Shown here piece after piece: positions 10,071-24,000 of a stretch of 64,000 nt of DNA. The translations under genes were made by a program, and so were the position numbers. The notes below the pieces were generated by a model, which searched no databases, had not been told where the DNA came from, and was given only the letters and a program-made list of their open reading frames with translations. Position 1 is the stretch's first letter, and each line of letters begins with the position of its first letter. Origin of the DNA: Mycteria americana (taxonomy: Eukaryota > Chordata > Aves > Ciconiiformes > Ciconiidae); the NCBI RefSeq assembly GCF_035582795.1, contig NC_134373.1:27436501-27500500 (forward strand), in the 5' to 3' direction.

Positions 10071-13000
10071 AGGTGGGGGCCCACTCTTACCCCGCTGTCC
10101 CAGAAGTGCCAGGCCAGGCACAAGCAGCCACGTTACAGGCCAGGTCCCACCATGGGGATGGCGGGGCAAAACCTGGGCTCAGGGAGAGTCCCGCCATCCA
10201 GCCCCCTACCAAACGCTGGGCCTGGGGGCCACCCTGCCTCCGTGGGAGCAGAACCCTGAGGTCGGGTGAGCCCCCTTGGAGACGCAGGGCTCCATGCCCA
10301 CAGGGCTGCCCGCATCTCCAGCCTGGCTCCCTGCAGGGCATTTACACCCCCAGACCAAAGCCATCTGCAGCAGGCTCAGCGCCTCCCCTGCGGCACTGCC
10401 CTGCGAGGGTGCCCAAAAGCCGGGGTACAACCAGGGGTGCAGAGGCAGAGCTCTCCAGGCTTTGGGGTTTTGGTGTGAAATGCACATTTCACACCCCATC
10501 ACCTTCCTCTCCCTGCTGCCCGACTGTCACAGGCTACACAGAGGATTTTAAGTACAAGGGGTATTACATAGAAGTGACTTTTTTTCACTAACAAAAAATA
10601 ATAACAACAAAGCCAAGGGAATGCAACCAAACTAATGAAGCTGGAAAACTTGGTTAATATTGTTGTGGGGTTGTATAAAGTCAGGCACTGAGGCAGCCTG
10701 AGTTCCCTCAGCCGTGGGAATGTCAGCTTTGGGACACTTAAAGTTAACATTTGCTGCTGTAGTTTTTTGTTGTTTTGGTTTTGTTTTCTTCAAATTAAGA
10801 AAAATGCAAAATGCTGCTGTTGATGACTCGTGCAGCACAACTTGTGTTGATTACTCATGGCCCTGGAGTTATACAACAACATGTTTGTTTGTGGGATCGA
10901 CGAGCGCAGGGTGGGACGACCGTCTGCGGCATTCAGCACGCTCCGTGAAATCCCTGTGATACATCCTGGGACCAAGAACGTGGTCCCATCCCAGTCCCTG
11001 GGTCTTCCCAAGCAACAGCTCGGGTTTTACAAGAGTTTAATCAATCATGGTCCCTTTCTCTGGCTGCCCATCATGCTGCGGATACCTTGTCACGGAAGAG
11101 CTGCCCATTTGCTTTACTTTTTAAAACGTACCATTGCTTGTTTGCACCTCGCTCAAGCTGGGCGGTGATTTTAACCATCCCCGTTTCACTTCTGGAGGAA
11201 TCTGGTTAGTTTTGGGGTCCCTGTGGCAGCAGCATTCATTGCTGCTTGCAGCACTCGTTGCTCTGAGTGTAGGGGACTCCGAAACTCCAAGCCAACAAAA
11301 ATGTTCCCCTGAAATTAAAAGCTAGTAACGAAGATATTTTTATTCCACTTCATGTTACAAAATCCCTTTTTGTATTACAGAACCCGAATTTTAGCCTGAG
11401 TGACTCAAGGAAGTCTCTTCAAGAAGACAAAAAAAAAAATATATATATAGAAAGAAGCCCAGCACAGACTTTGCATTCATTACTCCCACAAATCGCAAAG
11501 TGGGAAAAAGGGATGCACAGCCCTGCACACAAGCAGCCCCTCAAAAGCCTCCCTTTAAAACAGATTTGCCAGCAGATGTTCAATAGAAAATGGAGGGAAT
11601 TATTTTCACCACACACTCACGACTTTTTGGGGATGGGGGGAAAGAGGCTCTCGGTACCTTTTTTATGATCTGCTGTTGACTTCACTAATGACTCACATTT
11701 GGTTCCAATGAGATATTTTCATATGACTAATGAATCTATATTTGGAGGCGTAAGAGGGTTTGGCTAATTATCTGTTGCAGTCAGTTAAATATTCCAAGTA
11801 TTCAAAGTAGGTTTTCTTCCAGTGGCAAATGTTATGCCCCCCACGGTCTGTCTTCTCCTGGTGCTTTAAAAGCAGCCCAGCACTTTGACTCGTACCAAGC
11901 TGACATCTGGGTTTCTGCATGTGTAAGCACAAGAGATGGCCTGAACTTAATTATACAGCGAACCAATCCGGCATTTTTTAGGTGGCCAATAGGTCATTCC
12001 CCAAGGGACGATTTAAACCCGATTTTTCAACACGCACTTGATGCTTGCAGCAGCCCGTTTTGCTGGAGGCATTTACTGGGGTGCCATTAATAACTACTGG
12101 CAGGGGCAAATTCCTTATGAGCACCGTTGTGTAGGCTGCTTGTGCACAAATCATTTTTCCACAGGGAGGGCTCAAAATCTGATGAGAGAAGGGAAGGGAG
12201 AGAGGAGGGGGAGGGAAGGGGCTCCGTCGGCTCAGCTGCCTGAATTGCAGGAGGACATTAAACATAATGATCCTGGAGGGAAAGAAACCGTACGCAGCTC
12301 AGATGTGGGAACAAGCCAGGATTTCCTGTTCATATGCCTCTTTAGTAGGTGCTCGGGCTGTTCGCTTTCTTTTATCGCTGTCATTTTCTTTGTCCGCCAC
12401 CAAAGCAATAACGCCAGTGCAGATACAATGGATCAGATGTTCCCCCTGCCCCTGCTGCTGCAGCCCTCAGCCGGGAGACCTCTCTGTGCCGCTCTCCAAC
12501 TCGAGCAGAACAATAAAGAAGATTTTACAGCTGTTGTGGGGATGGGGGGAGGCGGGGAGGCAGAGGGAAAACAGCTTGAGTGCCCGTGGCCAGCTATAAT
12601 TTCTCCAGTGGGTCTTTGCTGACAGTTTTAGGATTAACAAGTGAGCTCTGTTCCCAGGCATTTACCCCTCTGGATAAGCTGGCTTGTTTGTTCTCAAGGG
12701 TTTATTTTACCCTACAAAATATGGCATTGCCAAACAGATGTAGGCTTGTTCCTAGAAAGGCAAGTTATAGCTGAAGCTGCATCTCACAGAGGCTTTAGCC
12801 CTTGGAATTGTTTGGAAATGCTACAGTATTCCTCCGACCCTTTTCAGGGCAGTTTTTTCCCACAGACGTGCTGATCGATTCTTTTATGGCTCTGTCCTTT
12901 GTCAAGGATGAATTAGGAAAAATAAACTCGCAAACAAAAAGTGGAGGCCCAGCACGGAGATCCTCTTGCTCCCAATGATTAAGAAGTATTTTACAGCTCT

Positions 13001-16000
13001 GGGTTTTGCGGGGGGAGAAAACAATGTGTCCTCCTGCGTTTTTCTTTCCCTCATTTTTAGCCTGGTGGGTAATGGCGGGGGGGAAGATAAAAAAGAGGAA
13101 AGAAGAATAAAACAGTCTTCTTATTTTAAAAGTGCTTTATGGTGAGTGCTGGAGAAAGCCTCCTGTGTCCCAGAGCTGGCATGGTGAGGGGCAGGTGATG
13201 AGGAAGGGAAGGCTGTGAGGATGCGTGCTGGGACTGATGTGAGTATTGGGTGGCCAACATCTTGCTTTCTCCCTGGAGATTCGGCAAACTTTGCCCATGA
13301 GTAAAGGTTTGCCAAGGGACTGGGACCTGGGAATTGCCACCGACTCACAGCGAAGCACATCAGGGCAGGACAGTGAGGGGTCTGCCCTCCCTCGCCCTCG
13401 TCCCTCCCTGCAGGGTGGCAGAGGGACATGCCCAAGGTCAGGGCGAGTCAGTAGTGGGGGCAGAAGGAGCTCTGCCCTGATCTGCAGGGAGGACTCCGGC
13501 TCCTCCTCAAAAGGAACAAGATAGCCTTAAAATCCAATTACGGAGGTGCCAAGTCTCTTCATGAGACATGTGCATTCATGGTCTTGGGTGATGCCCTGCC
13601 CTTGCTGGCCAGCACGTTTTTCCCCTCAGCAGCAGGTCAAGCATGCTACCAGAGCTCTGGGGGCCGGATCCCCCCCTCACACACTCTTGAAGGGAAATCC
13701 CACCTCACCCACAAGCCCAGCTCCCCTTCCCTATGCTGGCACTTGGGAAATGGCTCCCTGTCCCCCCCTACACGCTCCCTAGGACCGTAGGTCCCTGATG
13801 CCCCAGCCCCATGCCACCTTGCCCCCCGGCCACAGGAGCAGGAAGGGTGAAACTTAACCTGCCTCCAGACACCCCAGTTCATCAGCTTCACCCACTGAAT
13901 CAGGGTGGTGGGAGCGAGCTGAGCAGGGCACTGCAGGGAGGAAGGAGGCACTACGAGACCCACTTGATCCAGCCTGCCCACAGTGCTAGCTGCTCCCCAA
14001 GGCAATCACGCTGAAGATGGCAAGCTTTCAAGGAAATAAAAGAATGGCCCAGAAATAAGTTGCCAGCATCACCGCTTCTTCCTCCTCAGGGTTAGGTGCC
14101 CAGAGGTTTGCTGCAAACCTTACCTGTGCTGCCAGGGCATGCAGGAGGGAGCAAAGTTTCAAGTGGTTCAAGACAAGACTTTGCCCACCCACCAGGCTCA
14201 GTCAGCAAAAGTGGTTGAACATGGAAGTGGGAATGGTTCTCATCTGAAATGAAGCTCATGTTTTCTCACTTGGAGGAATGAGAGGGCTCCGAGCACTCCC
14301 CCTGCTCCCACACAAGGCAGGGACAGAGCTGCACCACCTGGGTTGTTGCACATCTCCCCAGCACACCCTCTGCCTGTCCCTGCCCTCCAGCTTTCACTCC
14401 TGGTGGTGACTCGCTTTTGTTTGCCCGTCAGTTACACCTCAGTCTCTTGTCCTTCCCCCCACCAAAACTCATCCAGCATGTTTCATGCTTCCCTCAGCGC
14501 TTGCTCTCTGGAGCTTGGTTGGCTCCAGCGCGAGGAGCACGGGTACCCCACGAGCTCCTGCAGCTCTGACCCGCACCCTTAGCTCTGCTGCTCCACAGGT
14601 CACGCTCAGAGGTAGGTCTGAACCTGCCTGATGCCCCAGGCCCCCCTCTCCATCCTCAAATTGTTTTCCCCAGGTGCATCAGCCCAGCCAGAGTTCAGAT
14701 GTCAGCAGAAGGGTCAATTATAGGCCACTTTCTTTACATTTACCCTATCTGAGATGTTTTTAGAGCAGCTCTGAACGCATTATCTATGAGCCTGATCCAG
14801 TAATTACGAATGCTTTGGGGTGGTCCAGGCTAGTTTGTTTAGGTTGCTCCAGCACTGATTAGAGATTAGCAGAGCTAAAACCACCCATTAGCTGGAAGGC
14901 ATAAAGCAGTGGTGGTTTTCAGGCTCAGGGGCCAGGTGCTTCGTACCTGCCCATCCCACAGGCACCGCCGCTCTCCAGCAAGGGTGCGGGGGGGGAGGCA
15001 GGGTGCTGCAAGTTTGTCTGGGCTGCAGTTGCCATTCGTAGCAGAGGCTTGTGGATTTGGACACTCCAGTAGCCAAACTCCTCACTCATCCCTAAGCATC
15101 CCTCAAAGATGCTTTCATTAGTCTCAGGTGTACAAAGTTTGAAATCAAGCAGCTGACCAGGAGGAGGTGATGCAAAAAGGGTTAAATATTGACCTAGGCT
15201 GGTCAGGCACAGAAACAGGCTTATAGGGATGATAAAACAAGAGCAGAGAGGATTTGTCTGGAGATTGTCCTTGACTTCAGCAGGTACCAGGGTTAATTGC
15301 TGTTGGAAGAGGACCTGGAAAGGATGAAGGAGATGTAGCTGAGGGAGGGGAAGGAAGAGCCTTTATCTCAGCCCAAGGTAGCAGTGCATCTTTGCAGAGA
15401 TATTCCTACTTTGAACAAATGTCTGTTTGAAGTGGGCCTTGGGCGGCTAAAGGACCTGGTACTACCCACAGCTTCTGCATTACAGTTTCCCAGTTGCAGT
15501 CCTCAGGGTATCAGCAGAAAGTGACCTCTTTGCAAAGACCCTAAAACTTCAGCACCTTTTCAGACAACACAAAATCCAAGCCCTAAACTATAGGGAACGG
15601 GGATTAGTACTCTCTGGGTTTGGTGGCTAACAGCCCTAGCTTCTTACCTGAGGACCTGCTCCTCTGGCCTCAGAGACCTTCCCTCTCCAGGCCGTTCAAC
15701 CCTGATTTCCCTTCAGTGGTAGGAGTGCTCCCACAAACTCACGGGCCTGGGCGTAGGAGCCACCACATTGCTTACACCTACTGAGTCTTCCAATGTGCTC
15801 CTTGGTTTCCATGGGGATTTAGATCCCCAGATAAAAGTTAGATTCATAATCCCTTTGTTTCAGTGAGCCCAGATGCTAGAGGGTCCAGCTCCTTGGCAAG
15901 GGCTGGAACAGCCTCCCAGCCCCATGACACAGTGGGAATAGGAAACGGGCCTGACAAATATGAGAACCCAAAGATCCCTTTGACATTTACACTGACAGGC

Positions 16001-17694
16001 TTTCCCTCGGTGTCTGGTACCCCTTGAGCAGGGCAGCGGGATGAAAGCATTTCAAAGCACACGTAGATGCTTAAGAATTTTACTAGCAGCATCAGCCAAC
16101 ATTTCCACTTGCTTTGTATTTGCTGTTGGAAAAGTAATAACAGCTTTGGAGAACCTACTCAGGAGAGAAAATGGCTCTTTCCTAGGCACCACGCTGGGAT
16201 ACTGCTTTGAGTAACAACATTGCACGCAGGAGCGGAGTGGAAAGGGGCTGCACCCCCAGGATGAGCAGGGATTGCTTACACGAGCCCACGGAAAGTGCTT
16301 GGATGGAACAGGATGAAGGAAAGTGTGGTGCGACTACATATCAAGAAAAGAGTCCAGCTGCTGGTCTCTAGCTGCCTAAGTCAAAGCCTCCTCGGGGAAG
16401 TAACTTTATTCATCTCCTGGGACAAATAAAACAAGTACTGGAAAAAATACAGGGAACAGTCTTGTGTTGGCCAGGGACAAGACAGACCATTCAGATCTTA
16501 ACCCAGAGCTCTCCTAGGGCAAGATAAATATTTGAAGATGCACTGATATTTACCTCTAACACAAAGGAAACACCAGGTCCCTGAAATCTCCTGGCTGTTG
16601 AGGAACAGAAGCTACTCCAGGACTAGGGAGCGCGCAGGGCTGTGCTGCCTTTGACGCCCTACCAACTCCTGAAACAAGAATTTCCCCAGTTCCATTTCCC
16701 TGGTCCTGTGTCTGCACCTCTCTTGGGTCTGACTCATTTCTGGAGATGTGGCCGAGCCAGAGGGAGATGGAGCCAAGCGCTGAGGCGACAGAGCATCTCG
16801 AAGAAACAGGTCCTCATCCCACAGCTCCCCTAGCCTCAGACAAGCTCTGTCCCACCTCTGTCCCTGCTCAGTGGTAAAGGCAGAGACCACTCGTAGGGCA
16901 TCCTGGGGCAAGACCAACTCCAGGCCTTTCTGCCTCCAGACAAAACCCCTTGCCCTCCTCAGTAACAGCATTGGAGAAAGACTGAGGAACCAACCCTGTA
17001 TAGAAGTGTCCTTTTCTGCGAGCAGCTACAGATGAACATCTTTGGTGAGCATCACGGCCGTTCGACTGATAACAGTATTTAACCAAGAAGCCAGCAGAAG
17101 AACACAAGGCCTCAACTCAGAATATTTAATCATATGCTTTAGCGTGTTACCTGTCAAGGCAGGTGTGGGAGGAGGTGATCTGGATGATCTCACTCCAAGG
17201 TAACGCGATGAGCCCTCCTGCACTGTTGCAGCCCTGCTGAGACAGCCAGGCAGCCTGGCAGGTGGGTTTCCCCTTGCAGGACACTCCCATGGCAGCGAGT
17301 CTTTCCATTTCTTCAGTATGTTTATATGTACCAGCCTGTGAACACAAGGAGTGACATGCAGCCCACAAGCAAGACCTCTTCCACGACCTTCTGCCCAAGC
17401 ATCACTGCTCATTTCTGGCTTGCCGCTCTGGACCCTCACTGATTCCTGTTACACAGAAGGAGCTGGACTAACAAGCTCTCCCTTTCCTTGCTGACATGGA
17501 CATCCTGCCAAAGAAAATTCATGACAAAAGTAACAAGGATGGGCCACCACTGTCCAAGGCTGTATATTCCTTCCACCCCAAGAAAAGGTCCCCTGGTGAT
17601 CCCACAAACCAGTACCTCCTGGAGCCCCCCACCACAAGCAAATAGATGCTGTGCAAAGCAGAGGGTTTGGCTAGAGACCTCCAGAGCTCCCCTT
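10070..17694. other. Intergenic, mostly unique sequence upstream of IGFBP2
   Basis: No exon, repeat family or RNA gene recognised. GC content falls from the promoter side to an AT-richer block at about 10.55-12.1 kb containing intact CCAAT and AP-1-like TGACTC words (near 10827 and 11691). That block looks like plausible distal regulatory DNA, but only cross-species conservation could show it. The open frames at 12038-12622 and 13121-13435 have no recognisable domain. Confidence 0.5.
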
Positions 17695-18020
17695 CAGAGC
17701 TGGAAAAGGTTGCTCAGGGTCTGTTCCGGTCCAGTTTTGAATATCTCCAGGGATGGAGATCCCACAGCCTCTCTGGGCTAAACCTCTCTCCCTGTGAACT
17801 TATTTTCTTTTTATCGAGACAGAAGTGTTCCCTCACAGCAACTTGTCCCTGTTGTTTCTTCTCCTTTCATGGTGCCCCTCTGAGAAGAGACCTGCTCCAT
17901 CCTCTCTGAACCGTCCCTTTGGAGAGTCAAATACATCAATTAGCTCTTGCCTTCTCTTCTCCAGGTTGAACAAACCCAGCCTGCAGCCTCTCCTCATCGC
18001 TTGCTATCACATGCTAGTTA
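17695..18020 (-). mobile_element. CR1 LINE relic (minus strand)
   Basis: The plus strand reads as the complement of a CR1 3' region. Familiar antisense phrases appear in the right order: GGTTGCTCAGGG, CCAGGGATGGAGATCCCACAGCCTC, the CCTGTTG..TTCTCCTTTC block, and CTCTTCTCCAGGTTGAACAAACCCAGC followed by CAGCCTCTCCTCAT. It is diverged, lacks a coding frame and has neither a clean 5' nor 3' end. Boundaries are approximate. Confidence 0.85.
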
Positions 18021-21000
18021 TTAACCAGACCTTTTATTGAAGATTCTGGTGTCTCACTCAGCAGTAGAGTATGATTTCAGGTTTATAGTTCTGTGTTTAT
18101 TTCCAAGAATATTTTACTGGCCTGATGTGCAAACCTATTTAAACCTTAAAATGAAGTCATCTCTGCTGCAGAATACAACTTGCTAATTAACCCTTCACAA
18201 AAACACTGCAGCTAAGATCTCAAAGCATGAGCACCAGCGTAGCCTAATGAAAGGGCAGAGAGCTTTTAAGAAGATAACAGGAGAGATCCAGATCACAGGT
18301 TTGCCTGGACATCAGAGCTGCATGAGCCAAGCTCTATCACATTGCTTTGAAAGCAAGCGGACATTAAAGCCGAGGATGCTCCCACTCAAATAAACTAAAT
18401 TTGGACTTTAAGCGCAGCCCCACTCTGAAAGCAGCTCTATAAAAATGTCATTGTGGGACTTCCTGTTTATTGTCTCTCGCAGACTCCAGATGAAACCCAT
18501 CCCACCGAAGACAGCTGTTTTCTAACAAGCCTTCTGCAAACGCAGGTTCTCCTCCCTCACCCACCAGCTCTAAAACAAAGGGTCCAAATCTACCTCCCCA
18601 AACCCTATGCAACACCCTGGCTTTTGGGATATCCACCCAGCCAGAACCTGCTAATCTGCTTTCTTGCTCCGCGCTGGATCCATCCTTCTCCTCTAGCATC
18701 TGCCTCTCCCACGGGTCACTCTGTCCCAGCGGGCACCGCTGGTGTGGCTGCAGGGGGGTATAGGGAGCAGTCACAGTCCTTATCTTAGGCAATAAACCAG
18801 TTTCTCACTTCTTTATGTACCAGAACAGCTGTGAGCTGTTCTTACCTTCATTGCTGGGGTTTTTCAGGAGAGCCTAAGAGAACTAGGAGCCTGTGCACTA
18901 CAGGCATTAAAAGGCAAATGAGTACATGATTTCCTACAGCATTTTTAATTCTCCCAGCTTGCAGCAAGTACAGCTCAATTCTGACCCTTCAAAGGAAGCA
19001 AATGCACAACAACTGGTGCTGATTTTCCGCAGTGTCTTTTGAGAGTTGAACCACACTTTAAATCACTTTGATGATGCACACACACTAATTTGTCCTGAGA
19101 ACAAAGAGAAAGCATGTGTCCCCCCCAAAAAAAAAAAAACCAGAAATATCTGCTTTACTTCAAACTTGCTTTTTTTTTTTAATTTGCTGGTTAAATCTTA
19201 AACCTCAGCCAGGCCTAAGGGTGAACAGTGCACATCCCCAGGAAGAAGGAGACTTGATTAGGAAAATTCTGTCCTGCAGCACGTGGGACTGTATACCTGC
19301 CAGCTGGAACAGTAACAGGTAACAAGAATGTATGGATGCACTGTATCTGTAAAGGAGCAACAGGCACAATTTGAGCAATGTTTGTGCACATCTTGGGCAG
19401 AACTGCTCCTTGCTTGTAGCAGGCAGGCTGGGGAAACAGCAGCTCTTCCAGGGAATCAGCTTTCAAGACTCCAAGGCTTGTGCTCCAAAGTGGACCAAAA
19501 AAAGAGGAAGATGTCTTCCAAAACAGCAGGAAACAGATACAGGAAACAAAAAAAACCATACAAAAAATACTTCTTGTATCTAGCCCTATTAGGCTGAAAA
19601 ATAGCTAAAAATTTGGAATATAAGATCATGCCAGTACCAATCAGGACACCAATGTGGCAAAGAATAAAATGCGGTGTTACTGGCCAGGAGAAATGGCAAG
19701 ATGCAGCCAGGTGAAGAGGGGGAAAAAGGGGGTTGGATAATGTGATCTTGGCTGCTGAGAGCCCAAAACAATCCCAAAGGATCTTTCCTGAGCAATTGGC
19801 CGGATTTGCTGCTCTGGGCCCGACGTGAGCGGTGCAGGAGGGGCTGCAGGACGCGATCGCGCTCTCGGCTCGCTTGCCCTCTGCCGGATGCCGGGAGCTC
19901 GGCGAGCCCAGCCCGGTACCCAGAGCGCCGGGGCAAAGTCAGCTCCTTTACAGTCCAGAGCTGCATTTCTGCAGGGCTGCATGCACTGGGAACTGCAAGG
20001 GGAGGTGGTAGGGAAAAGCTGAACACAAGGTATGGCAGAGCTAGAAACTGCAATGGATACAGAAAGTGATGGAGGGCGAGTTAAAAAAAGAAGAAACATC
20101 TTCCTCTTGCCACTTGTACCTCTCTGAATTGCCCAATGTCTCAATGAAACAAGCTTTTTCTAGCTCAGGTTCTCAAGATTTGAGTGTCTGTCTTCCTGAA
20201 GGAAATTAACGCTGCTTTCTAGTGCTGCATTAACGTGCCTAGAAAAGCAAGAGGTGGATGTCAGGAGGGTACTGCCATCCTTTTGTCCAAGCAGGACTGC
20301 CCTGCCCCATGGAGCGGAGATGGGGGCATGGCTGGCACTATGAGAAGACATCCAGCTTTCAAACTCCTCCAGCCACTTAGTCACTGCAGAAACAACCCCC
20401 AGCCCAATGGCTTTTGTGGGCCAGCCCGAACCAGCAGAGCATAAACACAAAAGATCTCCTAGGAAATAGCTTCTGCATCTCTTAATTTCATGGGACAAGT
20501 CAGGGCAAGGAGCTGCATGGGAGCCAGCCAGGATTCCTGTACACGCACACCACCAGCAGCCTGCACACGAGCTCCCGCAAGGTTTAAATCATGGTCTGTG
20601 GGAAAACGTCAGCTTCTCTAGACAGACTGTTCACATAAAAAAAATCAATGGTAGTGATAAGCACCTGGAGAGGTTTGATAGCAAGCTCAGCGTGATCCAC
20701 ATGGTGCCGTGATATCCGCTCTTCCGCCTGCATCCTCCCAGACAGGTAGAGTCTTTCTTAGGACACCTCGCAGGTCCCCCACTGCTGGGAATTCACTGGA
20801 AAACCCACCCTAGTGTGGCAGAGGTGGGACCAACCATGCGGCTTCCTATACCCAACACTGCTGCTTGCAAAATCACCGCGGTTGCCCTCTACACCCGCTT
20901 TTCTCCTGCAGAAGAAAGTAGATGCTCCCACTCCAGCATGACGGTAAGCTCTCACATGAAGACAAAGGGTGTCACCACATGCACGTTGCCATTTTGCCAA

Positions 21001-24000
21001 TGAACACAATCATTACTCAAAGAAGGGCAAAAGCACAGTGAACAGTATGAAGCACTCGGTAAGCCAGTTCACCACATTGGTCTGAACTGGGAAGAGCTGT
21101 GAGAGATCAGGCTGCCAAATCCTCCACTGGAGTCTTTCCAAATTACCCAAGCCAGCCAGGACAGCGCAGCTTGGCCGGGAAGCTGATGGGATGGGGCGTT
21201 TGCAGGCAGCTGGACTTCCCCTGTGTCTAGACTGACTTGGGGAGGGGGGGGGAGTTGCACTCCGTGACTCACCCCAGGCACCTGGCAGCATGGCAGTGGC
21301 CTCCGCTCTCCCCCGCAAAACCCGGCAGCCAGGGTGGAGGAGGTTGTGTGCATGCTCCTGAAGAGAACCAGTCTGCAGCTGGGCTTGGGTACTGAGATGC
21401 TCCGCTGCGGACCAGTCAGTCTGGCTGCAACATCTGTGCCCAGCTCTGAGGGCACAGGCAGACAAACCTGCTCCATCACCACTTCTGTCCATGCGATGTT
21501 CTGTACCTAACTCATGGGATCAGAGGGGACATGACTACTGTACCTGAGCTTGTCCCCAAAATGAGACTCATCTGCTAGCCACGCTACTCGCACACGAACG
21601 CATGCCCCATGTGAGGCCTGGAGCCCTGCAGCCGAGATCCAAGACTTGGTTCACGTGCTCTGGGTGACCAGAGACACTGCTCCGGTCCTGGACAGACACC
21701 CAGTGCCTGAGCCCTTTGGCAGGTCCTTTGAACATGAGCAGGTCAGAGCTCTGGGTATCTGCTTTCAAACCCACTCTTGAACTGGCAGCATGGATGTCAC
21801 AGCTAGCTTGTGGCTGCCATAGCCTAGTGTGTGCCCAGAAAGTCTAGCAGGGCTGTACTTCACACTGGGACAATAAAGCCACCATCCTCTGGCATGGCAA
21901 TTAACTGTCCCCAGAAAAGAACAGCTCTGCTGGTGTAACTTCACTGGGGACATCAGTGAGCCCAGCTAAAGCCACTCACAAATCACATCACCCCCCACCC
22001 CTGACCCGCATAGCTCTGCGGGTAAAAGTCTGTACCATTGCTCTGGCCAGAAACATTAGACATAACAAATGTATTTTTAAAACAAGGGGGAGGAACATTT
22101 TCCAGGCCTAGGGGGTAGAGGATGTTGGCTTGAACTGGAGGAGAAAGTTCAAGGTCAAATCCTCCTGCATGCAAACCAGCTCCTCCGGCAATGCTTTGCA
22201 GCAGTGCCAAGTATCAGCTCCTATTCTAACATTTTTCACACAAGTACCTCTCTCCTTTGGGCATACACATATTTCTGAAAAAAATCAGGCTGTAAATCGG
22301 CTCTACTCTTAGCTGGTAAAGTCCTCAAGGCAAGGAGAGTCTCCAAATAATACCTGAAAACCATGCAACAGAAAACCAGGTGATGCTGTCTTTCTCACAC
22401 CAAGATGTGGGTGCATCAGCCCATGCTTCTCATTCAGGATCCCAGCAGAAGGTTTGAGCTTCATAATTCTTGTTATTACTTCTCTTTCAAGACTGGGACA
22501 GACAGATGGACAGGTGGACAAGCAGGTCATACATCAGTAAAATGGATCACATTTAGAGAACCTCTCACTCTTCACCATGGTCTTCTTCCCACTGGGAAGC
22601 TGACCTGAAAGACCCTGGACCATTCTCAAGGGACACCTGTCCAAAACCCCTTTCCCAACAGAGATTGATCAAAACCTTATTATTTGTAGTAACTGTCCCA
22701 GCCAACCAAATCACTTTGTGGATTGAGCTCCAGTCAGTCGACAAAAGCAAGAGCTAAAACCAGACTGAAGTCCTATCGTGGGCCTCACTGCCAACAGATG
22801 CAGTTTTATGAGCTGGTTTTTTTGGTTTTTAAAGTATTTTACTCGCCTCCTCATTGGAAGAGAGGCAAGTGGTTGACTGTAGGGAAGGAAGTGATGAAGC
22901 CGACCCCACTCACAATATTTTGTTGATCTCATTCATCTCCCCCAGCCTGAGCCACAGCAGATACCACGCAAGTTAGATTTGTAAGACAAAGTTATCTCTT
23001 CAAATATGTTTAGTTTGGCATTTTGGTGAGCAGTATTTCCTGCAATGAAACCTCATCTTCTAGGTATGCTTACTCCCCTGAAGAAATGTCCTTGTGTACA
23101 GCAGATTAATCACTGTCCTCTGGGCATGGTCTTCCTTCATTTTTATTATAGTAAACTATTTTCAGGAAAAATACTGCATCAGGAAATTGACTTGCTACAG
23201 ATGCTTAAAAATGTGTCTTGTATGGCTCAAAGCAATCAGCATGGTCATTTTTCTGCTCTACCCATTTTCAGTTCCTTGCCACCCTTAAAAAAAAGATTGA
23301 GGAATGTACATAATAGAGGTCCTGCAATTTTGTTCTGAGGTCTTTACCTGCTCTTTAATTCAGCTAAACCCTCGACAGAATATGTTTCACATGCCTGTCC
23401 AAAAGCAGTCCACCATTCAAGAGCTTGCCCAGCTACCTGTGACTGCAAAGCACTCTCGTTAACCACTTTCTTTATAGTGCTCCTCACCACATAGGTGTCC
23501 CACACAATTCCCAAAGGTTTTGGGGAGGCAGCCACCCTGGGACAGCACTCGGCAGCCCCTCGGCAGGGCTGAGCAGAGCCCTGCAGCTGGAAGGGGAAGC
23601 TCTGGATGTCTCACGGGAACATGCCGTCAGTGCAGCAGCGTGCCAGAGTCAACACTCGTGCTGACCTTCAACTGCGAGCAAGAAAATCCCCTAACAGAGA
23701 CTGTGCCACAAACATCTGTGCTCTCGCTGTGGCCAGGTGAAATTACTGTAACAGGCTGTTAATTGGCCTCTCCCTGAAACTGGTCCAGGGGCAGCAGTGC
23801 CGGGGATTGTGCACTACAGGAGTAGCAATGGTTGCACTCCCCAATGTGCTCCCCATCTGGGCAGCCCCGCTCCTGGGGACTGTGTGTTCACCAGCCGGGC
23901 TTGCAATGGGTCACCTCCAGGCCTCCTGGCTCAGCCAGGGTCACCCCATCTCTGACAAGGTCCTTCACCCCAGGACTCTCTGCTTGGAGGAGATCTGATG

